Assembly (NCBI GenBank): GCA_964438735.1
Contig: CAYTLW010000009.1
Coordinates: forward strand, 1 to 64,000
DNA length: 64,000 nt
Origin: CAYTLW01 sp964438735
Lineage (GTDB): Bacteria > Myxococcota_A > UBA9042
Direction of reading: 5' to 3'
The number at the start of each line of letters is the position of its first letter. Within the stretch, counting starts at the first letter, position 1. Of this stretch, positions 35,267-44,508 are shown piece by piece. The position numbers were made by a program, and so were the translations under genes. Below the pieces are notes generated by a model, which saw nothing but the letters and a program-made list of their open reading frames with translations, was not told the origin of the DNA and did no database searches.

Positions 35267-36258
35267 CTTTTCAACGCGCCGCGGCGTTCGCCCCTATCAA
35301 CATCGCCCTGGTCAAGTACTGGGGCAAGCGCGACCCCGAACTGAACCTGCCTTGCGCCTCCTCGCTGTCGGTGGCCCTGGCCGAGCTGGGCTCGCTGACC
35401 GTGGTCGCGCCATCGTCGGAGCTGGAAGCCAACATCATGGTCGTCAACGACGAACCCATCGATGGCGCCGGGCTGATCAAGGTCGGCCGCGTGCTGCGGG
35501 CGATCCGCGAAATGGCTGGCGGCACCGAGGTCAGGGCCGGCATCCGCGGCGTAAACACCGTCCCCACGGCCCAGGGTCTGGCGTCGAGTGCGTCGGCATT
35601 CGCTGCGCTGGCGACCGCCGGTTGCGAGGCCTACGGCGTGGACGCAGACGAGATCACCTTGTCCCGACTGGCACGCACCGGCTCCGGCTCGGCCAGTCGC
35701 TCGGTTCATGGCGGCTGGGTGATGTGGCATCGCGGCGAACGCGACGACGGCATGGACTCGTACGGCGAACAGCTGCACGACGACGAATACTGGCCGTTGC
35801 GCGCCATCGTCGCCCACATCGACATCGGCCGGAAGAAGGTCTCATCTACGGAGGGCATGCAGCTGAGCGCTCGCACCTCGCCCTACTTCGACGCCTGGAT
35901 CGAGACCTGTGAGCGCGACGTGCGGGATTGTCGTTGGGCCATCGCGCAGCGCGACTTCCAGACCCTGGCCACCATCGTCGAGAACAACTGCCTGGCCATG
36001 CACTCGTGCATGATGGCGACCCGCCCACCGCTGCTCTACTGGCAGCCGGCGACGTTGGCGGTCATCCACGCCGTCCGGCAGCTGCGCTCCGAAGGTGTGG
36101 AATGCATGTTCACCATCGACGCCGGCCCCAGCGTCGTGGTGCTGGCCCCGGTGAGCGCCATCGAACGGGTGGGCCGCGAGATCGGACGCCTCCAGGGTGT
36201 CAGCCGAGTGACCCAGACCCGGATCGGCGGCGGCGCCCACCTCGTCCCCAATGGCTGA
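35263..36258 (+). CDS. mvaD: diphosphomevalonate decarboxylase
   Basis: A 331-aa GHMP-fold enzyme converting mevalonate 5-diphosphate to isopentenyl diphosphate with ATP. PINIALVKYWGKRDPELNLP is the signature, PTAQGLASSASAFAALA the ATP loop, and GSGSASRSVHGGWVMW the Arg-containing active-site segment. TIDAGPSVVVLA is the Asp motif. ATG 35263 overlaps the mvk stop, and the gene overlaps the next by eight bases. Confidence 0.96.
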   Translation: MTFQRAAAFAPINIALVKYWGKRDPELNLPCASSLSVALAELGSLTVVAPSSELEANIMVVNDEPIDGAGLIKVGRVLRAIREMAGGTEVRAGIRGVNTVPTAQGLASSASAFAALATAGCEAYGVDADEITLSRLARTGSGSASRSVHGGWVMWHRGERDDGMDSYGEQLHDDEYWPLRAIVAHIDIGRKKVSSTEGMQLSARTSPYFDAWIETCERDVRDCRWAIAQRDFQTLATIVENNCLAMHSCMMATRPPLLYWQPATLAVIHAVRQLRSEGVECMFTIDAGPSVVVLAPVSAIERVGREIGRLQGVSRVTQTRIGGGAHLVPNG

Positions 36259-37243
36259 CAGCGACCCCGCATCCAGCGAGAAGCCGATCACCAGCGGCAG
36301 CATCGCGGGCAAGCTCATGTTTGGCGGCGAATACGCGATCGTGACCGGTCGAGCGCCCGCAGTCGCAGTCGCCGCTGGCGATCTGCTGCGTTGGCGTCTG
36401 GTAGACACCGCGCCCGCAACGCTCACACTGACCGCGTTCGATACCACCGATACATGCCCGCTTGCCGCGCTGGAAGGGCGGGGCTTGTGGCAACTGGCGC
36501 GCCGCGTGGTGGAACACCTCGTCGGCCTGGGCTGGCGACCGGTTCGATCGATCGACATGCACGTCGCCGGTCACGTGGGCGGCCGCAAGCTCGGCCTGGG
36601 AACCAGCGCGGCGGTGACTGTGGGCCTGCTCCACGCCGCCGCCGCCGACGCTGGCTGGCCGCACGATGCAGACTGGCTCGTTGAACAGGGCATGGCCGCT
36701 CACGGTGCGGCGCAAGGTGGCCGTGGCAGCGGCTACGACATCGCCACGGTCGCTCACGGTGGCCTGATCGCCTACCGCCGCCCGCCGCCCCAGGCGACAC
36801 CGCTCCCCTGGCCGGACGGATTGTTCGCGGCCGCCCTGTGGACCGGTCGACCGGCAGACACCGCCGCAGCGCTGCGACGTGGCGTCCAGGATGACGAGGC
36901 GGGTATGTCGGCCATCGGAGATTGCGCAGAGACGTTGTTGGCGGCCTTCGAATCCAGCGACGTGGGGCGAATCCTCGACGCGCTGGCCGGCTGCGAAGGA
37001 GCGTTTACCCAACTGGTGAGCCGACATCCCCACCTGTTGCCGCCAGAGTCGAAGCGCCTGGCCGCGGTGATCAGCGACGCCGGGGCCGTGACCCGTTCGT
37101 CGGGCGCAGGTGGCGGCGACTGTATGCTGGCTTTCGCCGACGACAACGAAGTCATCGACCGGGTGGTGAACCGCTGGCGCGACGAAGGCGGCCTATGCGT
37201 GGCCAGAATGCCCGCGGACATCCCCAGGGTGGAGGGCAGATGA
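36251..37243 (+). CDS. phosphomevalonate kinase
   Basis: A 330-aa GHMP kinase, the third in tandem. It has GKLMFGGEYAIVTGRAPAVAVA at the N-terminus, the ATP loop GRKLGLGTSAAVTVGLLHAA, and GGRGSGYDIATVAHGGLIAY. SSGAGGGDCMLAFA is motif 3. The family and its position between decarboxylase and prenyl synthase indicate phosphorylation of mevalonate 5-phosphate. The order in the operon does not follow the order of reactions. It overlaps both neighbours by a few bases. Confidence 0.88.
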   Translation: MADSDPASSEKPITSGSIAGKLMFGGEYAIVTGRAPAVAVAAGDLLRWRLVDTAPATLTLTAFDTTDTCPLAALEGRGLWQLARRVVEHLVGLGWRPVRSIDMHVAGHVGGRKLGLGTSAAVTVGLLHAAAADAGWPHDADWLVEQGMAAHGAAQGGRGSGYDIATVAHGGLIAYRRPPPQATPLPWPDGLFAAALWTGRPADTAAALRRGVQDDEAGMSAIGDCAETLLAAFESSDVGRILDALAGCEGAFTQLVSRHPHLLPPESKRLAAVISDAGAVTRSSGAGGGDCMLAFADDNEVIDRVVNRWRDEGGLCVARMPADIPRVEGR

Positions 37244-38271
37244 GCAGCACCGCCGAGCGATTCGAGCGGGCCCTGGCCGCGCATCGGCCGGCGGTCGACG
37301 CCCTGGTCGTCGAACTCTTGCGGCCGCGCGGCACAGATGGAGCGGGCCCTGTTGGTGTGTCTTCGCTGGTGGGTCTGGCCGAAGATCACCTGGCCACCGG
37401 CGGCAAGCGCCTGCGTGGCCTGCTGCCGCCGGCTCTCGTGGCGGCGGCTGATGGAGACGTGGCGGCGGCCCGAATGTTCGGCGCCTGCGTGGAGGCGGTG
37501 CACAACGGCACGCTGGTCCACGACGACATCCAAGATGGCGATGAGCTGCGACGCGGTCAGCCGACCCTGTGGAAGACACGCGGCATCCCCCAGGCGATCA
37601 ACGCCGGCGACGCCATGCTCGTGGCTCCCATGGTGGCGCTGCTGAACTCGGATCTCGTGGACGCCCCCGTCGCCGCAGAGCTGTCGATGCTGCTGGGCGA
37701 TGGCCTGCTTGAGACCATCTGCGGCCAGGTGGCCGACGTGGCCTTCCGGGAGGTCAACCGTCCGGAACTGGAACGCGCCGAAGCCATCGCCGCGGCCAAG
37801 ACCGTGCCGCTGTTCAGGTGCGCATTTGAGGGCTCGGTCGTACTCCTGGGCGGCGGACAAGGACGACGCCGCGCGGCGCGCGAGCTGGGCCGTCGTGTGG
37901 GCCTGGCATTCCAGGTCAGGGACGACCTGCTCGACGCGCTCGGGGTAAAGGGGCGCGGCTCGGCGGGCGCCGATTTGCGGGAGGGCAAGGCCACCTGGCC
38001 CATCCTCGCCGCCCTGCGGGTGGGCCCGGAGGCGCAGGGGAGCGAACTTCGAGACCTGCTGCACAAGGCGGCCGCCGGACGGGCGCCCACGGATCAGCAG
38101 GTCGCGAAGTGGACGGCATGGATCGCCGAGCACGAGGGCATCAACTCGGCACGGGAGGCGATCGCTACGGCGCTACGACAGGCCGAAGAGCACGCCGCCG
38201 TCGCATTTGCCGGCCCGGCGGCCGAGATCATCGGCGGTCTGTGCGTGCGATTGGCGCGGATGGATGGCTGA
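37240..38271 (+). CDS. polyprenyl diphosphate synthase (trans)
   Basis: A 343-aa isoprenyl chain-elongating enzyme. The first aspartate-rich motif is VHDDIQDGDELRRGQPT and the second FQVRDDLLDALG; GGKRLRGLLPPALV is the IPP-binding region. The N-terminus MSSTAERFERALAAH begins at ATG 37240, overlapping the previous stop by four bases. Chain length (geranylgeranyl or longer, for quinones or carotenoids) cannot be told safely from sequence. It closes the mevalonate operon, supplying a sink for IPP and DMAPP. Confidence 0.92.
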   Translation: MSSTAERFERALAAHRPAVDALVVELLRPRGTDGAGPVGVSSLVGLAEDHLATGGKRLRGLLPPALVAAADGDVAAARMFGACVEAVHNGTLVHDDIQDGDELRRGQPTLWKTRGIPQAINAGDAMLVAPMVALLNSDLVDAPVAAELSMLLGDGLLETICGQVADVAFREVNRPELERAEAIAAAKTVPLFRCAFEGSVVLLGGGQGRRRAARELGRRVGLAFQVRDDLLDALGVKGRGSAGADLREGKATWPILAALRVGPEAQGSELRDLLHKAAAGRAPTDQQVAKWTAWIAEHEGINSAREAIATALRQAEEHAAVAFAGPAAEIIGGLCVRLARMDG

Positions 38272-38319
38272 TCGCCGCGTGGCCTGGCTCAGGCATCACG
38301 ACACTACGCGGTTGGCCGA

Positions 38320-39948
38320 TCAGTCTTTGAAAGAGACGAAACGGAGCGGGCTCACAGGCTTCTGGATGCCCTTGAGCTTGATGGACTCCATCTCGATGGC
38401 CTCAATCTCGTCTTTCACATCGACCATCGTGGCCGGCGAGAGCAGCACCTCACCCGGTGCAGCCATGCCGCAGAGCCTGGCCGAGAGATTCACGCTTCGA
38501 CCGAGCACGGTGTAGCTCAATGTGCGGGTCGAACCCATGTAGCCGGCGATCAACGTACCGGTGGCGATACCGATGCCAACGCCGATGGGCACCTTGCCGG
38601 CGGCGGCGCGCTGCTGGTTGAACTCATCGACCGACGCCTGCATTTCCACGGCGGCGCGTACGCATTGGATCTCGTCCTGGTCCGTAGCCAGGGGCGCGCC
38701 CCACAGGGCCATCACGGCGTCGCCGATGTACTTGTCCAAGGTGCCGTTGTACTCGAACACGGTGTTGGTCACGCGCTCGAAGTAGTCGTTCATCATCGCG
38801 ACCATCTCGGTCGGCGGGGTCAACTCGGTCAGGTTGGTGAAGCCACGCACGTCGGCGAAAAGCACCGTCACCTTGCGCAGCGAGCCGCCCTTCTCCATGG
38901 GCAGATCGCCGGCCACGATCTGATCGACGAGGTTCGGCGACAGCATTCGCGACAGGGACTCACGGGCGGTGGTCTCTTCCTTGATGCGGCGCTGCATGAG
39001 CACGTTGTCGATGGAGATCGCCGCCTGTCGGCCCACGGCGCCGAGCACAGAGAGATCCTTCTCGGTGAACAGCCCGGTAGAGATCAGCGAGTCCACGTGG
39101 AGTACGCCGATGACGCCGTCGTTGGTGACCAGCGGCGTCGTCATGCTCGAACGGATGCCCTGCAGGACGACCGAGTGGGCGTGACCAAAGCGGGCGTCCA
39201 TGCGCGCATCGGTGCTGAGCACCGCCTCGCGTCGACCGACCGCCTGCTTGAGGATGCTGCTCGGGACCTTGACCTCGCGTTTGTTCTCTTCCCAGCCCAC
39301 GCCGGGTCGAATGCGCACGGCCATGCTGACCAGGTTCTCGCCGTCTTCGGTGGTCTTGGACTTGGACGGGTCGACCAGCATGACCACGCCCCGATCAACG
39401 GGCAGCCACTCGAAGATCCGCTGCAGGATCCGATCGAGCATGTGGTCGATGTCATTTTGACCGGCCAGGTCGCCACTGAGCGTGTAGGCCAGGCGAAGCT
39501 TCTCGTAGTCGTTGCGGAGCGTGTGCTCGTCCGCGACCAGTTCGACCGGCGCGAAGTCGCGCAACAGGTCCAGCTGCATCGTCGCGTGAATGCTGGCCGG
39601 CGGCTCCTCTTCTGCGACCTTTGGCGCCTCTTCTTCGACGACCGGCTCGGGCGGCGCCGCGTAGCGCCAGGAGGTGCTACCGATTCGCAAGAAGTCGCCA
39701 TCTCGCAGGATGGACGCGGCTTCGACCAGGACGTCGTTGCAGTAGGTGCCGTTGCGGCTGTCCAGATCGCGCAGGACGTAGGTGCTCGTATTCGGCCGCC
39801 GTGAAATCACGGCGTGCTCCTTGGACACCAGTCGATCGACGATTTGCAGGGTGTTGGTGGGCTGCCGGCCGATCGTTGTCACGTCGCCCAGTTCGATCTC
39901 TTGTTGCCCCGCCCCGCCACCGATCCTTATCAGCCGCGCGTTTGCCAT
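38320..39948 (-). CDS. FHA-GAF class III adenylate/guanylate cyclase
   Basis: A 542-aa cytoplasmic signalling enzyme. FHA domain at about 5-95 (TTIGRQPTNTLQIVDRLVSKEHAVI, LDSRNGTYCNDVLV). GAF domain at about 165-320 (DRGVVMLVDPSKSKTTED, VLHVDSLISTGLF). The class III cyclase domain runs from about 355 to 540: LFADVRGFTNLTELTPP, DKYIGDAVMALWGAPLA and STRTLSYTVLGRSVNLSARL hold the metal Asp residues and transition-state residues. The FHA domain would recognise a phosphothreonine protein, linking it to Ser/Thr kinases. A longer upstream frame is ignored. It is convergent with the prenyl synthase. Confidence 0.93.
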   Translation of the reverse strand: MANARLIRIGGGAGQQEIELGDVTTIGRQPTNTLQIVDRLVSKEHAVISRRPNTSTYVLRDLDSRNGTYCNDVLVEAASILRDGDFLRIGSTSWRYAAPPEPVVEEEAPKVAEEEPPASIHATMQLDLLRDFAPVELVADEHTLRNDYEKLRLAYTLSGDLAGQNDIDHMLDRILQRIFEWLPVDRGVVMLVDPSKSKTTEDGENLVSMAVRIRPGVGWEENKREVKVPSSILKQAVGRREAVLSTDARMDARFGHAHSVVLQGIRSSMTTPLVTNDGVIGVLHVDSLISTGLFTEKDLSVLGAVGRQAAISIDNVLMQRRIKEETTARESLSRMLSPNLVDQIVAGDLPMEKGGSLRKVTVLFADVRGFTNLTELTPPTEMVAMMNDYFERVTNTVFEYNGTLDKYIGDAVMALWGAPLATDQDEIQCVRAAVEMQASVDEFNQQRAAAGKVPIGVGIGIATGTLIAGYMGSTRTLSYTVLGRSVNLSARLCGMAAPGEVLLSPATMVDVKDEIEAIEMESIKLKGIQKPVSPLRFVSFKD

Positions 39949-40181
39949 CAGGTGATCGCTTCCGAAACTCCGACAGATTCCATTGCCCCGACAGGTCCTT
40001 GCGACCCCCGCAAGGCAGCCCTGTAGGCCACCCAGCGCTCGGGCGCGGCAACGTACCACACACCGCTGGCGAAGTGTACAGCGTTTCGACTCGCTTTCCC
40101 ATGTCCGGGCGGACAGTCCCGGCGGGTGCAAACGCGGACGGAAGGGCACGAATAGCGGGGGCGGCCCCCCGCAACTGGCCG

Positions 40182-42605
40182 ATGGCCTTCGCGATGATCT
40201 ACCTTGCTGAATTCCGGCTACCGGCGACGCGATCGCGGGGAGCCCATGGCGGGGACGGATTGAGCCGAGAACAATCACCACGACGGGGAATCCGACGCGC
40301 GACCGCGCTCCTGCCACTGTGGCTGTGCGCAGGCTGGGCGTGGTGGCTGACAGGTCGTGCGGGCTTCGACGCCTTGGACTACTACGCCTGCCTCGCGCTC
40401 GCCCCAGCCGTGTCATTGGCCGCCGGATTGCTGGCCATCGAGCCGCTGGGCCGTGCAGATTCCCAGATGGGACGCCTCCGACATCTCAACTGGTGGCCGG
40501 TGCTCGCGGCTGTGCTGGCGCCAGCGGCGATCCTGATCGTCAACGCGTTCATTGTCCCCAACTGCGCGCCGGGAACGGGTCTGCTGCTCTACGCGCTGGG
40601 CCCCGTTTGCAGCGCCATCGTTGCGGTCTGCATGGCCGCTCTGGCGGTGGGATTGGCGCCTCGCTGGCCGCGCCTCCTCTTCGCGGTCCTGGCCCTGCTG
40701 AGTTGTGTGCCAGCGGCCTGGCATTTCTTGAACCAACCCCAGGTCACCGCCTACGGCCCTCTTGTGGGATACATCGCCGGGCCCCTGTATGAAGACGTAG
40801 TGGAGCCCGACTGGACCTGGCTGTCCTATCGCGCCTTGGATATTGCCTTGTGGTTTGCCCTGGTTGCCGCCACACACGCCGGGTCGGCGATTCCTGCACG
40901 CCTGGCCATGGCGGTGGCGGCCACGGCGGTGATCGTCGGCACGATTCGAGGCCCCGTGGACGGTTGGCGCGTGGACGTGGAGACGATCTCCAGAGCGCTG
41001 CCGCTGAGCGTACCGGTCGAGATTCCGACACCTGCGGCCAGCGGTGACCAACAACAGCTTCGACGAGCGCCGTCGCCCGCGATGGTGCTGCACATGGCAA
41101 GCGGCGCTCAGCACGCGTGGCTGCGCGCCGAAGTGACCGGGGATGCGCGCGAGGCGTATGCCCGCCTGTGGTCGTTTTTCGGCGGCCCTGCAGATGAGAC
41201 GATCCACATCTACCTCTACCCCGACGTGACGACCAAACATCGAATGATGGGCGCACGCAACGTCGAGATGGCCAAGCCATGGTTGCGCCAGGTGCACATG
41301 GTGATGCCCGCACCCGGCGGCACGATCCTGCGCCACGAGATGGCCCATGTATTCGCCGGTGCCCTTGGCAGCCCTCCCTTTGACGTGCCCATGGCCAGCG
41401 GCGTGGTGCCGAACGCGTTGTTGATCGAAGGCGTCGCCGTGGCCGCGGAATGGCCGCGCCGGGCTGACCTCGACCCGCACGGGCAGGCGCAGGCCATGCG
41501 CCGATTGGAGTTGGCGCCCTCGCTGCATTCGCTGTTCACGCCGACCGGATTCTTCGATCACAGCGGGGCCAGGGCCTACACACTGGCTGGCTCTTTCGTC
41601 CGCTGGCTGGTCGATCAGCATGGGTCGGACGTGCTGCGCGGCCTGTACCGCGACGTCGATTTCCAGGCGGCGACCGGTGTCGACCTGGCTGACCTGGTGA
41701 CCGCGTGGGAGCGCTTTGTCGATTCGGAGGCCGCGGCGACTCTCAGCGATCGGGATCTGGCGCGCGCGCGGGCGCGATTCGAACGCGGCGGCCTCTTCCA
41801 GCGGCCCTGTCCGGTGGAGATCGGCCGCTGCCGGCAGCGCGCCCATCGTGCATTCATGGCGGGCAATGCGCGCCACGAGCGGCGTCTACGAGAACAGCTC
41901 ATGGCCGACCTGGCACCCTCGCTCAGCGATCGCCCGCTGGGCCCCGACCTGATCCTGGCGCTGGCAGCCGCCCGGGCTCGCGCTGGCGACCCTGCGGCGG
42001 CCATCTCGGCAGTGGATGACGTGCTCGAAGGGCGGGCAGCGACCCGGCTGTCGCGCCTGCGCCGTGCGGCCGCGTTGCGCGCACGAGGAGACTTCCACGC
42101 CCGCGCAGGTCAGCGAATAGAAGCCCTGGCCGACTGGGCCGGCGCCGCCGCGGAGCCCATCGGCGATTCGGCGCTGCGGGGCCTGCTGGTGCGGCGACAT
42201 CTATCGGCCAACGAAGCCGGTCTCCGGTGGTTGACGGATTGGATGCTTCTCGGCCGGCCCACGGCGCGCTGGCTCGACGCCGTCAAGGCGCTGCAGCCGC
42301 TGGCGGATCACGACCCGGTGGCCGGCTACCTGCACGCCCGATTCAGCCTCTTTCGAGACCCGACCGACGGGCCCATTCAGCGCCTCAGAAGTGTGGCGCC
42401 GCAGCTGGCCCAGCGCTGGCCTCCGCTGGCGATCGAAGCCTGGCGACTGGTCGCCTGGCGGGCCGCTCGTCGAGGCTCATGCCAGGTCATGAACGCGGCC
42501 TTGTCGACGGCGCGACAGCTGGGCGATGAATCCGGTGACGTCTGGCGCGCAGACCTGCGCACGACATGCAGCATTCGTGCGGCGAATTGCCGCCCGGAAC
42601 GGTAG
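40182..42605 (+). CDS. membrane-anchored gluzincin-type metalloprotease
   Basis: An 807-aa protein. The first 250 residues contain about six or seven transmembrane helices, and the rest is probably extracytoplasmic. The zinc motif TILRHEMAHVFAGALG is near residue 390, followed by LLIEGVAVAAEWP, which supplies a third-ligand Glu as in peptidase_MA gluzincins. The C-terminal 330 residues are helical, Ala/Arg-rich and TPR-like. The start is uncertain: ATG 40182 has a weak ribosome binding site and TTG 40260 follows GGGGACGGA. It is divergent from the cyclase with a 233-base gap in which I saw no clear promoter. Confidence 0.8.
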   Translation: MAFAMIYLAEFRLPATRSRGAHGGDGLSREQSPRRGIRRATALLPLWLCAGWAWWLTGRAGFDALDYYACLALAPAVSLAAGLLAIEPLGRADSQMGRLRHLNWWPVLAAVLAPAAILIVNAFIVPNCAPGTGLLLYALGPVCSAIVAVCMAALAVGLAPRWPRLLFAVLALLSCVPAAWHFLNQPQVTAYGPLVGYIAGPLYEDVVEPDWTWLSYRALDIALWFALVAATHAGSAIPARLAMAVAATAVIVGTIRGPVDGWRVDVETISRALPLSVPVEIPTPAASGDQQQLRRAPSPAMVLHMASGAQHAWLRAEVTGDAREAYARLWSFFGGPADETIHIYLYPDVTTKHRMMGARNVEMAKPWLRQVHMVMPAPGGTILRHEMAHVFAGALGSPPFDVPMASGVVPNALLIEGVAVAAEWPRRADLDPHGQAQAMRRLELAPSLHSLFTPTGFFDHSGARAYTLAGSFVRWLVDQHGSDVLRGLYRDVDFQAATGVDLADLVTAWERFVDSEAAATLSDRDLARARARFERGGLFQRPCPVEIGRCRQRAHRAFMAGNARHERRLREQLMADLAPSLSDRPLGPDLILALAAARARAGDPAAAISAVDDVLEGRAATRLSRLRRAAALRARGDFHARAGQRIEALADWAGAAAEPIGDSALRGLLVRRHLSANEAGLRWLTDWMLLGRPTARWLDAVKALQPLADHDPVAGYLHARFSLFRDPTDGPIQRLRSVAPQLAQRWPPLAIEAWRLVAWRAARRGSCQVMNAALSTARQLGDESGDVWRADLRTTCSIRAANCRPER

Positions 42606-42632
42606 CGCCGCGCTGAGCCCGCGCTGTCGGGT

Positions 42633-43367
42633 CTATTGGAAGTTGGCGAAACGGTCGAGCAGGCTCTCAAGGGCCTTGCCCAGCTGGCCACCGAGTTCGA
42701 TGGACGCAATCGGGAACATCATCGACATCAGCGGCATCCCATCGGGATCGTCGGCCGCCTCCTGCCACGCGCCCAAGGCGTCGTCATCGGCGAAGAGACC
42801 GCCGCCCCGCATGGCGTCGGCAGGGTGTTCTTCGCCGCGCCAGTCGGCCAGGAACGCGCAGATGGAATCCGGACTCCGCGTATGCACACCGTTCTCGTCG
42901 CACTCCAGACGCAGTCGGACGTTGGGGTCAGAGTGGGCGCAATCGGCGAGCACCTCTCCGGTACGACCCAGCGCCTGGGACGCGGCGAGCGCGGCCAGCG
43001 GACCCAACAGGTGGACCTGCTGCTCGCTGCCCATGAAGAACGTGGTGCGACTGCGCACGGTGGAGAAGATACCGGCCAGCGTGGTGATTCGATCGTCCAC
43101 CACCTGCATCAGGCCGTAGCGTTGCAACTCCTCGACCGCGGCCACGACCCGTTCTTCCTTGATGTCGAGACCGTCGACGGCGGCGGTGATCGTGCCGGGC
43201 AGGGGTTTGACCCAGCCCCGGTTGATGAGCCCCGAGACCGTGAAGCTGAGCACGGAGCGAGCATCGTCGCTCGCCTCGCCAGCGACAGAGGTCCACCAGG
43301 TCACCAGTTGGAGACCTGGGCCCGCGTTTTCGATCTTGGTGAGGGAGTCGCCGGTGAGGAACGCCAT
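42633..43367 (-). CDS. MerB-fold protein lacking catalytic cysteines
   Basis: A 244-aa protein whose layout follows organomercurial lyase MerB. A winged-helix-like N-terminal part carries ALGR-type segments, and the core runs through LLGPLAALAASQALGRTGEV, VRLRLECDENGVHTRSP and a final ASIELGGQLGKALESLL helix. The MerB catalytic Cys-x-x-Asp of the WCALD motif is here GPLA, and the later Cys motif is also absent, so lyase activity is unlikely. The equivalence is from my own comparison and needs structure-based confirmation. Start ATG 43367 or GTG 43370. Confidence 0.6.
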   Translation of the reverse strand: MAFLTGDSLTKIENAGPGLQLVTWWTSVAGEASDDARSVLSFTVSGLINRGWVKPLPGTITAAVDGLDIKEERVVAAVEELQRYGLMQVVDDRITTLAGIFSTVRSRTTFFMGSEQQVHLLGPLAALAASQALGRTGEVLADCAHSDPNVRLRLECDENGVHTRSPDSICAFLADWRGEEHPADAMRGGGLFADDDALGAWQEAADDPDGMPLMSMMFPIASIELGGQLGKALESLLDRFANFQ

Positions 43368-43440
43368 CACGGCCTCGCTGCGGCCGGGGCGTCGGGGCGG
43401 CAGGTAGCCTGCGCGCGGCCCCGCCGGGGATTGGGTGGGA

Positions 43441-43698
43441 TCAGCCCGATGCGTTCAAACTACGCGACAGACGAGCGATCTTGCGCGCTGCGCGGCCCTT
43501 GGGGATGTATCCCTTGGCGGCTGCGCCAGCGATGGCCGACATGATCGACGGCAGCTGGGGAGACGCATCGCCTTCTCCGGCGACGGCGGCCTCGAATTCC
43601 TTGATCTGCTTCTTGACCGCTGAACGACCGGCGCGGTTGCGAATGCGACGCTTCTCGTTCTGACGGGCGCGCTTGAGCGCTGACTTGTGATTGGCCAC
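43441..43698 (-). CDS. rpsT: 30S ribosomal protein S20
   Basis: An 85-aa basic protein starting MANHKSALKRARQNEKRRIR, the S20 signature, with a second helix AAVAGEGDASPQL and AAAKGYIPKGRAARKIARLS at the end. S20 is a primary 16S rRNA binder in the small subunit. It has its own promoter 105 bases upstream. Confidence 0.98.
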   Translation of the reverse strand: MANHKSALKRARQNEKRRIRNRAGRSAVKKQIKEFEAAVAGEGDASPQLPSIMSAIAGAAAKGYIPKGRAARKIARLSRSLNASG

Positions 43699-43810
43699 TT
43701 CTGCACCTGTGCTTCATTGCCCGCTACTACGGGTGTATTCCCTTTGCCTTTCGGCAGTTGTCGTCGCCAACAGACGCCATCCGGGCGCCGCCTGGCGCGG
43801 CGGGGGTGCG

Positions 43811-43839
43811 TTTGTACCCGCCACCGCCGGGGTCGTCAA
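43811..43839 (-). promoter_or_regulatory. sigma70-like promoter of rpsT
   Basis: On the minus strand TTGACG (43839-43834), a 17-base spacer, and TACAAA (43816-43811). Transcription would begin near 43804, giving a leader of about 105 bases that could carry S20 autoregulation. Confidence 0.6.
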
Positions 43840-43878
43840 GCGTCAAATCGAATAAGGAATCCGCGGACTGCGCCCGCT

Positions 43879-44439
43879 TCAGCCGGGATTGGCGGCGACA
43901 CAAAAGCCGTCAACGCAGTGCAGCGTACCGTCAACGCCCGTACACACCGCGTCACCGGCGCAGGCCATGATGCTGCAGACGTCGCCCGCACACCGACCTG
44001 AAGCGCAGCCGGCTGCCGCGGTATTGGCGGGGTCGCAGATCGCCGTGTAGTCCTGCTTGACCCGGATCTTCGATGCGACGCTGCTTTCGATTCCACGGTC
44101 GTCCGTCACGGTCAGGACCAGGCCGTAGTCACCGGGGATCGCGAAGACGTGCTCGACCACGCCGACGACCATGTCCTGCGCTGCGCTGCCGTCGGCGATG
44201 GCGAATCGATAGCTGGCGATCCGGCTGCCGGGCAAGGGCGCCGTTTCGTCATCATCAGCGACGGCGGCCACGGCGGACAGGCGACCGTCCAGCGTGGCGG
44301 TATCGCCCACGCGCACCATCTCGGGATGTAGCAATCCGGCCAGCGGATCGGGCAGCACGGTGGTCTGACCATCCTCACAGCCGGCCAGCAGGATCCATGC
44401 GGCAACCGCCAGCCACCTGCCCGCTCCATACCTGGCCAT
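43879..44439 (-). CDS. lipoprotein with PKD-like domain and Cys-rich tail
   Basis: A 186-aa secreted lipoprotein starting MARYGAGRWLAVAAWILLAGC, with lipobox LLAGC. Residues about 40-125 resemble a PKD/Ig-like fold (IASYRFAIADGS ... YGLVLTVTDDRGIESS). The last 50 residues hold eight cysteines (CDPANTAAAGCASGRC, CTGVDGTLHCVDGFC), similar in style to the other lipoproteins here. GGAGGCGCG precedes ATG 44439. Function unknown. Confidence 0.85.
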   Translation of the reverse strand: MARYGAGRWLAVAAWILLAGCEDGQTTVLPDPLAGLLHPEMVRVGDTATLDGRLSAVAAVADDDETAPLPGSRIASYRFAIADGSAAQDMVVGVVEHVFAIPGDYGLVLTVTDDRGIESSVASKIRVKQDYTAICDPANTAAAGCASGRCAGDVCSIMACAGDAVCTGVDGTLHCVDGFCVAANPG

Positions 44440-44508
44440 CGCGCGCCTCCGATCGTCTTCGCTGGGGACCATATCGCCCCGCAGCGGGCGCGGCAACGCC
44501 TGTTGTGG

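Noticed and set aside
38320..40416. A 698-aa version of the cyclase
   Set aside because: The first 156 residues are Arg/Pro-rich and antisense to the metalloprotease leader. The FHA domain begins right after ATG 39948.
42633..43367. Functional organomercurial lyase
   Set aside because: The catalytic Cys and Asp residues of MerB are not present, and no mercury-resistance genes are nearby.
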